Of a stretch of DNA of 48,812 nucleotides, positions 1 through 7,540 are shown one piece after another. The first letter of the stretch is position 1. Every line of letters starts with the position of its first letter. The stretch is from Candidatus Altarchaeota archaeon. GTDB taxonomy: Archaea > Altiarchaeota > Altiarchaeia > IMC4 > QMZM01. A model generated the notes under the pieces. It was not told the DNA's origin. It did no database searches and worked only from the letters and a program-made list of their open reading frames with translations. The stretch lies in assembly GCA_016931955.1 (NCBI GenBank), contig JAFGDV010000031.1:1-48812 (forward strand). The letters are read 5' to 3'. A program made the position numbers and the translations under genes.

Positions 1-2
1 CG

Positions 3-1613
3 GAATACTGGAACGCCGTGACAATAAAAGCCCTGAGCAAACGCACTACACCGCAAAAAATACACACAGTAATAACAAACTACTGGACAACACCCGCCGC
101 CGTCGTCCAGCCGGAAGAGAAGGCGGCGATGCCTGAGTGGGGGAAGGTCTGCCCATTCAGGGTGACTCCAATAGGGGATAAAGAGATTCCTGTAGAAGAC
201 CTCATCGCAGTCGACTTCGGACCAGAATACATGAACCTCTTTTTCATAGAAAAAAACGCCCTCGAATACATAAAGAATTCAGAGAAAGCTTATAGAATTA
301 ATACAAGCTGCGACGCACCGCCCTACATAACTTCAGTAGAACCCTCAAACCCAGACACACAACCTACTAAAACAGATTTCGCAGTCATAATCGATGAATC
401 AAGAATCTACGCAGTAAACCGGCAACAGATAGATGGAACAAAAGAGGAAAGCAAACATCCAATAATCTACGTAAGCAGGCAGCAGATGGATGGAACAAAG
501 AATGGAGGTGTCTGCGGCCCGATAATAGTCTACTTAGACGAAGAAACACAAATGCTTTCTGTCAACGGCGGCTGGGGCCGCAGCGAAAGCGGATACATAA
601 ACCCTGACAAAGGAGCCCTGCTGTTGAAGACCGCAGCATTCAGAACAGACGAATTCGCAGAAAGAGCCAGCAGATTACTGCAAGACCACTACCTCTACTA
701 TCCTAACGTATTCAATCCAAGCGTAGAGAAAGCGATAAAATCAATCCCCGAAAACGAGGACAAAGAATCGAAAATAAAAAGGATAATAGAAATCAAAGAA
801 AACCTCTTAAATAGATGGCTGACAACCGAAGAAACCAAAGCCGCCATGCCTTCTGAAGTTGGCGGTGTTGAGAGAGCCTCTTTGCTGCAGGAGATGGGTA
901 AGCCAGAAGTAATGGATGATATTATGGGAATTAAAGGACTGCCTAACACACCAGAAGAGGTCGTAGGCATACTGGAAGAACTATTTCGGGGTGAGGAAAC
1001 CACTACAACGTCCTCAAATCTTTCAAAGATTAACTCAGACATGGAACTGCTGATGGTCCTAAAAAAACACGGCATAATAGACGTAATCGAGATAGTATAC
1101 ACCTCAGATGGAGAAAAAATAGAGCTGAAGAAACTAGAAGCCCTAATAGATGAAGGAAGCAGGATAAACCCAAAGGTCGCAGTCACAGTCAAATTCAACA
1201 ACAAACTCAAAAAAACAGCCGCCATGCCCATAGAGAAGCCTGTTGATGTGGGTTTGCCGTTGGATGGTGGGGTGGATCAGGTTTCGGGGTTCACATATGC
1301 TGATGCTTACAGGTGGTTTATGAAGTCCTACAATTACAATAACATAAATCAGGTCCAGATACTAGAAGCACTAAACAAACTCGCGGCGTTAGGTCTTCTG
1401 ACCAAAGAAGACAATGGAGGGCATCAGAAGATCTACAAGCTACCAGAAGACTACATGGAACAGCTGAAGAAAGCAACAAACTACCTGATGGAGCCACTAG
1501 AAAAAGAAGTGCTCACCATCATAATCCAACAATCCAAGAAGATCATGCCGCCCGGTTTCCTGGACGGAAATGAATGGGCTGTTATGAGGGGGGTGAACGG
1601 CTGGAGAATGTGA
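3..1613 (+). CDS. Hypothetical protein, 5' end cut by the window edge
   Basis: The frame is open to the left edge; a GTG at position 18 could be a start but codons before it also read through, so the gene is probably truncated by the window. I do not recognise the family. The C-terminal part (about residues 435-500 counted from the GTG) looks like a winged-helix segment (QVQILEALNKLAALGLLTKE). A near-tandem repeat, RQQIDGTK / RQQMDGTK, lies around residues 135-160. Three segments beginning with AAMP (near bases 124, 843 and 1222) are followed by G/T-rich codons unlike the A/C-ending codons of the rest, as if extra DNA had been inserted in frame. An AT-rich gap with a repeated TTTAATTAATAAA (near 1637 and 1700) follows. 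Function unknown. Confidence 0.6.
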   Translation, partial: EYWNAVTIKALSKRTTPQKIHTVITNYWTTPAAVVQPEEKAAMPEWGKVCPFRVTPIGDKEIPVEDLIAVDFGPEYMNLFFIEKNALEYIKNSEKAYRINTSCDAPPYITSVEPSNPDTQPTKTDFAVIIDESRIYAVNRQQIDGTKEESKHPIIYVSRQQMDGTKNGGVCGPIIVYLDEETQMLSVNGGWGRSESGYINPDKGALLLKTAAFRTDEFAERASRLLQDHYLYYPNVFNPSVEKAIKSIPENEDKESKIKRIIEIKENLLNRWLTTEETKAAMPSEVGGVERASLLQEMGKPEVMDDIMGIKGLPNTPEEVVGILEELFRGEETTTTSSNLSKINSDMELLMVLKKHGIIDVIEIVYTSDGEKIELKKLEALIDEGSRINPKVAVTVKFNNKLKKTAAMPIEKPVDVGLPLDGGVDQVSGFTYADAYRWFMKSYNYNNINQVQILEALNKLAALGLLTKEDNGGHQKIYKLPEDYMEQLKKATNYLMEPLEKEVLTIIIQQSKKIMPPGFLDGNEWAVMRGVNGWRM

Positions 1614-1771
1614 AATATATTCACTTTAGGGGGTATTTAATTAATAAAAGTATAATATTTAATCCAGGGATACGATATTATGTTCAATTACGTGAGATTT
1701 AATTAATAAATGCACAATAATAACATACAACAAAAGAATACTTAATAAAACAAAAGACGTAATGATTAACG

Positions 1772-2980
1772 ATGGCACTAATACCAGTAGAGGAAACCGG
1801 GGTGGAAAAAAGCATACTAGAAGAAGCAGAAAGACCGATCGGATTCAGATGGGTCGACCTAGGATACATAATAATATTTGGCATACTGATCATACTATTC
1901 ATATCCCCACCGCAAGACTACAAAACAATAACCATAGAAAACTACGAGATAAGCACCCGACTACTGATACTGCTGGCGATGGTCATATTGTACATACAAA
2001 GAGCCGTCGTAAAACTGGACGAATACCAGAGAGCCGTAGTCAGAAGACTAGGAAAATACAAGGGAGTGTATGGACCCGGCTGGGCCCTCGTGTTCCCGCT
2101 ACTGGAAAATGCAGACACAGTAGATTTAAGGCTGCGTGTATACGCGATAGAACCCCAAGAAGTCGTGACCAGAGACAAAGTAAGGTTTCTGGTATCACCA
2201 GAAGTGTTCATGTACGTCTCAAACCCAAAAGATGCTATACTGAACGTGCAAAACTTCAGGAGAGCCGTCCTAAAATACGTCAATTCCGCGTTAACGCACA
2301 CCTGCGGGAACTCGCCGTCAGACTACATAGTATCGCACATGGACGAGATAACCCACAAACTGGAGGAATCAATACACCACATATCCACTCTACCAGGGAA
2401 AGAATGGGGTATCACGGTGCCCAAGATCGAAATAACTTTCATCAGGTTCCCGGAAAAGGTACAGGACGCAATGCACGAGAAGGTGGCTGCAGAACAGCTG
2501 AAGCTGGCGGCCCACGAAAAAGCGGAAGCCACGAAGATAGAGATAAACGCGATAAGGGAAGCTGGTTCCAAGCTGACAGACCCCGCGATAACATACATGT
2601 ACCTGGAAGCGCTGGATAAGGTAGCCAGGGGAAGGGCGACAAAAATCGTATTACCGTTGGAGGTGTCGAAGATCGCTGAAACCATAACCAGGAGGACCGG
2701 AAAACAGATCGGGGAAATACCTGCAATAAACATACCCCCGGAATTGATCGAAAAATACACTGAATCAATAGACAACTACGAGAAGAGGATAAAAAGCATA
2801 GAAAACCGGCTCAACGTAGGAGGCGACAGAAAACAGTTAACAGAGAAGATAGAAGACTACGAGAAAGAGATAGAACAAAAACCAGAGAAGGAGTTAAGCG
2901 AGTCGGAGAAAGAAAAATACCGGCAAAGAATAAAGGAAATAAAAAATAGGCTGGGGGTTAAAAACAAACAGGGGGATTAA
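1772..2980 (+). CDS. SPFH/Band 7 (stomatin-like) membrane protein
   Basis: 402 residues. Two hydrophobic segments lie near the N-terminus (about 31-46 and 64-80). They are followed by a Band 7 domain beginning DEYQRAVVRRLGKYKGVYGPGW, with the family features VDLR, TRDKVRF and a helical AAEQLKLAAHEKAEATK stretch (about 78-310). The last 90 residues are charged and coiled-coil-like. SPFH proteins oligomerise on membranes and scaffold proteases or other partners. The ATG at 1772 is chosen because the domain is intact from there; a longer frame from 1762 is out of register and has no recognisable content. It is followed after one base by the HxsD-like gene, so the two are probably co-transcribed. 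Specific partner unknown. Confidence 0.85.
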   Translation: MALIPVEETGVEKSILEEAERPIGFRWVDLGYIIIFGILIILFISPPQDYKTITIENYEISTRLLILLAMVILYIQRAVVKLDEYQRAVVRRLGKYKGVYGPGWALVFPLLENADTVDLRLRVYAIEPQEVVTRDKVRFLVSPEVFMYVSNPKDAILNVQNFRRAVLKYVNSALTHTCGNSPSDYIVSHMDEITHKLEESIHHISTLPGKEWGITVPKIEITFIRFPEKVQDAMHEKVAAEQLKLAAHEKAEATKIEINAIREAGSKLTDPAITYMYLEALDKVARGRATKIVLPLEVSKIAETITRRTGKQIGEIPAINIPPELIEKYTESIDNYEKRIKSIENRLNVGGDRKQLTEKIEDYEKEIEQKPEKELSESEKEKYRQRIKEIKNRLGVKNKQGD

Positions 2981-2981
2981 G

Positions 2982-3269
2982 ATGGCAGACGAAGACATAG
3001 ACACCCACAACATCTACGTGGACAAGAACGGTAGATTTGTTTGCATCCGCGTAAACCCGAAGCTCTACAGGAAAGACGTCATAATGAGAGCCGCCGACGA
3101 CCTACTGCACAGAGAAAAACCTGAGCTAGACGCGATCATCGACGGCGACCCGGAGACTGAGATATTGGCCAAGTTCATACCAAGGGGTGGGAAAACAAGC
3201 GAAGAAGAACTGCTTAAGATAGCTCACAGATTCAACAGCCTGCTCGTGGCCAGCTGCGGAAAGGGCTGA
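2982..3269 (+). CDS. HxsD-like small protein
   Basis: 95 residues. The core VNPKLYRKDVIMRAADDLL, the following IIDGDPETEILAKFIPR and a C-terminal helix with FNSLLVAS resemble HxsD, a small component of His-Xaa-Ser peptide maturation systems that is also found alone in archaea. The usual hxsB/hxsC radical SAM genes and a His-Xaa-Ser repeat peptide are not seen nearby. Lying one base after the SPFH gene and 20 bases before the Mrr-like/PAP2 gene, it probably works with them. The family assignment comes from pattern memory and is tentative; the biochemical role is unknown. Confidence 0.5.
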   Translation: MADEDIDTHNIYVDKNGRFVCIRVNPKLYRKDVIMRAADDLLHREKPELDAIIDGDPETEILAKFIPRGGKTSEEELLKIAHRFNSLLVASCGKG

Positions 3270-3289
3270 ATTCTATCGACGCATAGAGG

Positions 3290-5062
3290 ATGGACGGATT
3301 CCCCAGTTTTTTTAAGAAAGACGAAGAATGGAGCAAGCTTGGGATAGAGTCTCAGGAACTAGAGAGAATAGTGTCAGAGCTTCTCAAAGAATTCAACGTC
3401 CAATTAAAGGAACTGGAGACCTCGATTGAAACAGATGACATAACAGCAGTCTGCGTCAACGCCTTAGGGGAGGAGACTAAATCACTTGTCAGGGTGAGGT
3501 CATACCGGATCGGTCTAACAGACGAGGACGTCGAAGACCTCTATGAGGATATGCTGGAGACTAAAGCAACCTCTGCGTTATTCATAACGGACTCTCACTT
3601 CACCAAAGAAGCTAAAAAGTTCGCCAAACACGTGCCCATAAGGCTGATGGACGGCGTAGAGCTAGGTAAGGTATTATCTGCGCAGGCACCAGCGAAGGCG
3701 GAATTCTCATTCCTAACAGCGTTTTCAGAAGATGAAGTCGTCAGATACTTCAAGAAATACAGGCTTAAGAAGTTCCTTAGGATAATAGGCACGCACGAAG
3801 GGATAGAGGAAATAGACAAGAGATACATGCCAGTCGGCCACTTCGCAGTCAAGAAGGTGACTAGGGACGTTGAAAAAACAAAGAACATATACGTTGACCT
3901 TTCCAGCGGGAACATCTTCAACATAAGAGGGAACCGGGTAGAGGAGAACAACTTCTTCAAGAAGATACTGGATCTGCCAGAGGAGTCACAGGAACACCTC
4001 CTCGACCTGATAAAGTATGGGAAGCTGAGGCGTAAATACATCGAAGGCAAACCAGTCAACATACTGGAGAAAGAGAATCTGGTTAACGTCGAAGAAAGAG
4101 GCAGGGTCCCAAGTACATTGGATATTATAATGGACGAGATAACGAGCACGGTAAAAATCACCACAAGCGAGGTATCGACGTTAAAACACAAAACACCGGA
4201 AGAAGAGAAAATAAATGTAGAGACGCATGGATACGTAAAGGAGATACTGAATAAGCCAGTAATAGACACATCATATGATCTGAAGCGTTTCATAGAATCT
4301 AGCATAGAAACAAACACTGAATTCGACCCAGACCCAGTGCACTACAACCCAGAGAAGGTGGCCTACGTCTTAGACAACATATACCCTGGAGAAGACATAT
4401 CCTTCGTGGAGATGGCCTATCTACCGTATTACAGATGCAAGTACGTGAGCGAATACGGCGCAGTCAGATTCAAGAAACTATTCACGCCCAGATTTAAGAG
4501 ATTCGTCCCCACATATTCTCCATCCACCTGGATCTATCAGTTCATAGACACCTTCCCGGCAATACCCTACCTGCTCATCGCATTGGCTTATCTCTTGCTG
4601 AACTTGGACAAATGGGATGAAGTGATCCATATACTAGCCGTAGCATTCATATTCATCACAGTTGCTGTGCTAGTGGGGGTCCTGTTGAAGGTCATCTTCA
4701 GGACAGAGAGGAGGATGCCCAGATACGGGAACACCATCATAAGATACGGTTTCCCGTCAATACACGCCCTCACATCCTCTGGAGCAGTGGCTTTCGCCTA
4801 CTTCGTAGACCCGCTTCTGGCGCTGCTTTTGGTACCAATAAGCCTGTTATATATCTACTCCAGACTGAAACTAGGGGTCCACAGCGAAACAGACATCATA
4901 GGGGGATTGATTGTTGGGGTCAGCCTTGGAATACTGTTCGGATTGTATGTGATAGACAAGATCCAACTACCAGACGACTTAAAGATAGTGGAAACAATAC
5001 TGGCGGCCTTATTCTTCATCGTGCCACTGATAGTGACTGTATTCGAGACACAGTACAGGTAA
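3290..5062 (+). CDS. Mrr-like nuclease-fold domain fused to PAP2 membrane phosphatase
   Basis: 590 residues. The N-terminal third resembles Mrr/restriction-endonuclease-like domains: ALFITDSHFTKEAKKFA (about 96-112) followed by RLMDGVELGKVL. At the usual QxK catalytic position it reads R68-V-R70, so nuclease activity may be lost. A middle region of unknown fold (about 145-405) follows. The C-terminus has several membrane helices and a PAP2 acid-phosphatase signature: P489-S-I-H492 and an exact SRxxxxxHxxxD (S524, R525, H531, D535). PAP2 enzymes dephosphorylate lipid phosphates at the membrane. I know of no standard family with this architecture. It is third in a likely operon with the SPFH and HxsD-like genes. 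The stop codon abuts the convergent chorismate synthase gene. Confidence 0.75.
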   Translation: MDGFPSFFKKDEEWSKLGIESQELERIVSELLKEFNVQLKELETSIETDDITAVCVNALGEETKSLVRVRSYRIGLTDEDVEDLYEDMLETKATSALFITDSHFTKEAKKFAKHVPIRLMDGVELGKVLSAQAPAKAEFSFLTAFSEDEVVRYFKKYRLKKFLRIIGTHEGIEEIDKRYMPVGHFAVKKVTRDVEKTKNIYVDLSSGNIFNIRGNRVEENNFFKKILDLPEESQEHLLDLIKYGKLRRKYIEGKPVNILEKENLVNVEERGRVPSTLDIIMDEITSTVKITTSEVSTLKHKTPEEEKINVETHGYVKEILNKPVIDTSYDLKRFIESSIETNTEFDPDPVHYNPEKVAYVLDNIYPGEDISFVEMAYLPYYRCKYVSEYGAVRFKKLFTPRFKRFVPTYSPSTWIYQFIDTFPAIPYLLIALAYLLLNLDKWDEVIHILAVAFIFITVAVLVGVLLKVIFRTERRMPRYGNTIIRYGFPSIHALTSSGAVAFAYFVDPLLALLLVPISLLYIYSRLKLGVHSETDIIGGLIVGVSLGILFGLYVIDKIQLPDDLKIVETILAALFFIVPLIVTVFETQYR

Positions 5063-6148
5063 CTACAGCTTCCTTGGGATTAAGCCAGAAACCAGTGAGT
5101 GATCAGCTAACACAATAGAGAGCATTGCTTCCACTACTGGGACAGCTCGGGGAACAATGCAGGGGTCATGTCTGCCCCCCACCTCTAATACAGTTTCTTT
5201 CATCTTTTCTAGGTCGACTGAAGCCTGCTTTTTACCGATAGAAGAAGTGGGTTTGACCGCGGCTCTGACGACAAGCTGCATACCATTGGATATCCCTCCA
5301 AGAAAGCCACCGCATCTGTTCGTCTCAGTCTGAACCCTGCCGTCCCTCAGAATGAAGGCATCATTCGCCTCAGAGCCCCTCATCCTGGAAAAACCGAAGC
5401 CTGCCCCGAATTCGACGCCCTTCACAGAGGGGATAGACAGCAAGGCCTTCGCAATATCTGCATCCAGTTTATCGAAGACAGGCTCGCCTAAACCAGGAGG
5501 TACGCCGAATGCAACAGCCTCTATTATGCCGCCAACTGAGTCTTTCTCCTGCTTAGCTGCGAGAATTGCTTCCAGCATGTCCTCGCCCCTGGCGGGGGCC
5601 TTGACGGGGCTTGAATCGATCAACTTCCTTAATTTCCCAGGATTGTCTGCTTTGAAGCCTTCTGCCTTGATTCCAGCGATCTCCTTAGAGTAGGCTACTA
5701 CTTCGATCCCGTATTTACTTAAAAGCTTCTTAGCGACTGCGCCGGCTGCGACCCTGGAGGCGGTCTCTCTGCCGCTGGCTCTCCCGCCTCCTCGGAGGTC
5801 GACCCAGCCGAACTTCATCCTCCACGTGTAGTCCGCATGCCCCGGCCTTGGAGTATTCTTCAAGGCCTCATATTTGCTCGAATCCACATCCACGTTTCTG
5901 ATAAGCAGGGATATTGGTGTGCCAGTCGTCCTGCCCTCGAAGACCCCTGAGAGGACTTCCACCCTATCTTCTTCCCTTCTCTCCGAGGCTGTGGGGCTCT
6001 GACCTGGCCTCCTCTTGTCGAGTTCAACCTGTATGTCTTCCCTGGACAACGCTAAGCCCGAGGGGCAGCCGTCTACTACGCAGCCTATTCCGTAGCCGTG
6101 TGATTCCCCAAAGGATGTGACCCTGAAGAATCTACCATATGAGTTCAT
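5063..6148 (-). CDS. aroC: Chorismate synthase
   Basis: 361 residues, normal length. It converts 5-enolpyruvylshikimate-3-phosphate to chorismate using reduced FMN, the last shikimate step. Seen: N-terminal GESHG, the RRPGQ segment, GRTTGTPISLLIRN, RPGHADYTWRMKFG, GGGRASGRETASRVAAGA and a C-terminal GGRHDPCIVPRAVPVVEAM. The start at 6148 lies about 27 bases downstream of a TATA-like AATATATT on the minus strand, consistent with a leaderless message. EPSP synthase (aroA), which makes its substrate, is about 7 kb away at 13468-14748; chorismate mutase and PheA are near 36-37 kb. Confidence 0.97.
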   Translation of the reverse strand: MNSYGRFFRVTSFGESHGYGIGCVVDGCPSGLALSREDIQVELDKRRPGQSPTASERREEDRVEVLSGVFEGRTTGTPISLLIRNVDVDSSKYEALKNTPRPGHADYTWRMKFGWVDLRGGGRASGRETASRVAAGAVAKKLLSKYGIEVVAYSKEIAGIKAEGFKADNPGKLRKLIDSSPVKAPARGEDMLEAILAAKQEKDSVGGIIEAVAFGVPPGLGEPVFDKLDADIAKALLSIPSVKGVEFGAGFGFSRMRGSEANDAFILRDGRVQTETNRCGGFLGGISNGMQLVVRAAVKPTSSIGKKQASVDLEKMKETVLEVGGRHDPCIVPRAVPVVEAMLSIVLADHSLVSGLIPRKL

Positions 6149-6154
6149 TTCCTG

Positions 6155-6180
6155 TTAAATATTCGATTCAAATATATTAA
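6155..6180. promoter_or_regulatory. Interlocked divergent promoters of aroC and fumA
   Basis: TTAAATATT at 6155-6163 lies about 26 bases before the fumA ATG, and AATATATTAA at 6171-6180 lies about 27 bases (minus strand) before the aroC ATG. Each TATA-like box lies within the putative upstream region of the other gene. Inferred from spacing only. Confidence 0.5.
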
Positions 6181-6184
6181 CGAC

Positions 6185-7051
6185 ATGATTTCAGAGGATG
6201 CTATAGTGAAAGCAGTGGTCGAACTCATTAGGAAGGCCGAGACCTCGCTTCCAGAAGACGTCGAAAGGGCATTAAAGAAGGCATATGAGAGAGAAGAGAA
6301 TGAATTGGCTAGGATACAGTTGAGGGAGATCCTCAAGAACATAGAATATGCGAGAAAGCACGCTATTACAATATGCCAGGACACCGGCTTGCTGAACTTC
6401 TACGTCAAGATTGGGAATAGGTCCGACATCAGCCAAGAGGCCGTCAGAGACGCTATAATAAAGGCCACAAAGGTCGCGACTGAAGTAATCCCGTTGAGGC
6501 CGAACGTCGTCCACCCTTTAACGAGAGAGAACTCAGGAAATAATACTGGATCAGGAATACCGGAGATAGAATTCGAGGCTATAGGAGGAAACTGCTTGGA
6601 GGTCTCTGTTCTCGTGAAGGGCGCCGGCTCCGAGAACATGTCTAAGTTGAGGATGCTGAATCCCTCGGACGGATTAAGAGGGATAAAGAGGTTCGTCTTG
6701 GAGTCTGTGGCCGAGGCCGGCGGCAATCCCTGTCCTCCAGGGGTTGTCGGCGTAGGTATTGGAGGCTCCTCTAATCTAGCAACTAAGATGGCTAAGAAGG
6801 CTTTACTGCGGAAGGTTGGGGAACGAAATAAAGATATAGTGATTGCTGAACTGGAGACTGAATTGGAGGAGAAGATCAACCGGCTCGGGATTGGAGCCAT
6901 GGGCTTAGGCGGCACGGTAAGCTGTTTAGGAGTTAACATAGAATCCGCCTACTGTCACACTGGAAGCCTCCCAGTGGCAGTGAATCTCGGATGCTGGGCG
7001 ACGAGAAGAGCAATGGTCAATATCACAGAATCAGGGTTTAAACTATCTTAA
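6185..7051 (+). CDS. fumA: Class I fumarate hydratase, alpha (N-terminal) subunit
   Basis: 288 residues, the size of the split archaeal/TtdA-type alpha subunit. With the beta subunit it interconverts fumarate and malate using a [4Fe-4S] cluster. The three expected cluster cysteines are C64 (ITICQDTG), C183 (GNPCPPGVVGVG) and C257 (AYCHTG). The beta subunit is not adjacent: it lies on the same strand at 10266-10835, beyond a three-gene cassette in the opposite orientation. The last four bases overlap the convergent DUF1667 gene. Confidence 0.93.
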   Translation: MISEDAIVKAVVELIRKAETSLPEDVERALKKAYEREENELARIQLREILKNIEYARKHAITICQDTGLLNFYVKIGNRSDISQEAVRDAIIKATKVATEVIPLRPNVVHPLTRENSGNNTGSGIPEIEFEAIGGNCLEVSVLVKGAGSENMSKLRMLNPSDGLRGIKRFVLESVAEAGGNPCPPGVVGVGIGGSSNLATKMAKKALLRKVGERNKDIVIAELETELEEKINRLGIGAMGLGGTVSCLGVNIESAYCHTGSLPVAVNLGCWATRRAMVNITESGFKLS

Positions 7052-7413
7052 CCTCTTCGGTCGACGTTCTTTGTAGCCATAATGTCTGCTCCAGTTTTCA
7101 GTATGTTTTTCAATACAACGTCTCCTATCTTTATGGGCGCGTCGACTTCTATGTCTGCGATAGCATCCATTACATCAAAGATTCTGTCTTTTGGGATCGG
7201 CTTCGAGGTCTTGACGCTGACCAAAGGCAGGACGCCGTTCCTGACCGATATGAGGGAGGTCAAGCCTCGCTCAGGCGAAAAAAGCTCCCCGCGGACGTAT
7301 TCCATGCCTTGATCGCAGAGGTTTCCATAAATCTCTACAATCTTATCTCCTTCATATTCGACTTCTATCTCGCAGCCGTTAGGGCAGATAATGCATACGA
7401 ATTTCTTCTTCAT
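7048..7413 (-). CDS. DUF1667 cysteine-rich protein of the GlpA-like cassette
   Basis: 121 residues beginning MKKKFVCIICPNGCEIEV, with a CxxCxxxC N-terminus and a fourth Cys (NLCDQG) that could bind a metal or Fe-S cluster. DUF1667 proteins commonly accompany a GlpA-like dehydrogenase and an FAD/NAD oxidoreductase, as here (8766-10229 and 7537-8769), and probably form an electron-transfer complex with them. Its first 43 bases are duplicated upstream at 7498-7540, with a cluster of hairpins between the copies. The original copy, now truncated, retains the ATGA overlap with the oxidoreductase gene, so the intact reading frame has been displaced about 127 bases downstream. Confidence 0.85.
   Translation of the reverse strand: MKKKFVCIICPNGCEIEVEYEGDKIVEIYGNLCDQGMEYVRGELFSPERGLTSLISVRNGVLPLVSVKTSKPIPKDRIFDVMDAIADIEVDAPIKIGDVVLKNILKTGADIMATKNVDRRG
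7371..7413 (-). repeat. 43-base direct repeat, copy 1 (start of DUF1667 gene)
   Basis: Matches 7498-7540 at 38 of 43 positions by eye. It begins at the ATG of the intact gene and extends 43 bases into the coding region. Differences are mostly at third codon positions, which suggests that both copies were once under coding selection or that one was acquired from a diverged copy. Confidence 0.85.
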
Positions 7414-7420
7414 TCTTCTA

Positions 7421-7494
7421 CTCTGATAATGCGTTCAGAGGGGTCAGTAGACCCCTCAATACCCGTTGTGGGTGTATGAGGCCTATAGCCTCAT
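7421..7494. repeat. Cluster of four tandem hairpins
   Basis: Consecutive, partly overlapping inverted repeats: CTCTGA/TCAGAG (7421-7440, loop 8), GAGGGGTC/GACCCCTC (7438-7457, loop AGTA), ATACCC/GGGTgTAT with one bulge (7459-7477), and ATGAGGC/GCCTCAT (7476-7494, loop CTATA). Stem sequences are unrelated to one another. The cluster occupies almost exactly the DNA between the duplicated gene starts. Confidence 0.8.
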
Positions 7495-7497
7495 TTT

Positions 7498-7540
7498 CGC
7501 AGCCATTCGGGCAAATAATGCAGATGAATTTCTTCTTCAT
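7498..7540 (-). repeat. 43-base direct repeat, copy 2 (truncated gene start)
   Basis: The partner of 7371-7413. The two copies bracket the hairpin insert at 7414-7497. This copy keeps the translational overlap with the upstream oxidoreductase gene. Confidence 0.85.

Larger units (their letters stand above)
7418..7540 (-). pseudogene. Truncated duplicate of the DUF1667 5' end reading through a hairpin cluster
   Basis: A 40-codon frame starts at 7540 with MKKKFICIICPNGC, the DUF1667 N-terminus with a single V-to-I change. It then reads through hairpin DNA (ENEAIGLIHPQRV...) and ends at a TAG four bases before the intact DUF1667 ATG. Its ATG overlaps the oxidoreductase stop as ATGA, the arrangement expected for the original gene start. 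It may be a decoy or leader frame that passes ribosomes on to the real gene; no function for the peptide is claimed. Confidence 0.7.

Noticed and set aside
698..1231. Minus-strand 177-codon frame inside the first gene
   Set aside because: Serine- and isoleucine-rich shadow of the plus-strand gene without motifs.
1762..2619. Overlapping frame inside the SPFH gene
   Set aside because: Out of register with a clear Band 7 protein and rich in Arg, Thr and His, as expected for a shadow frame.
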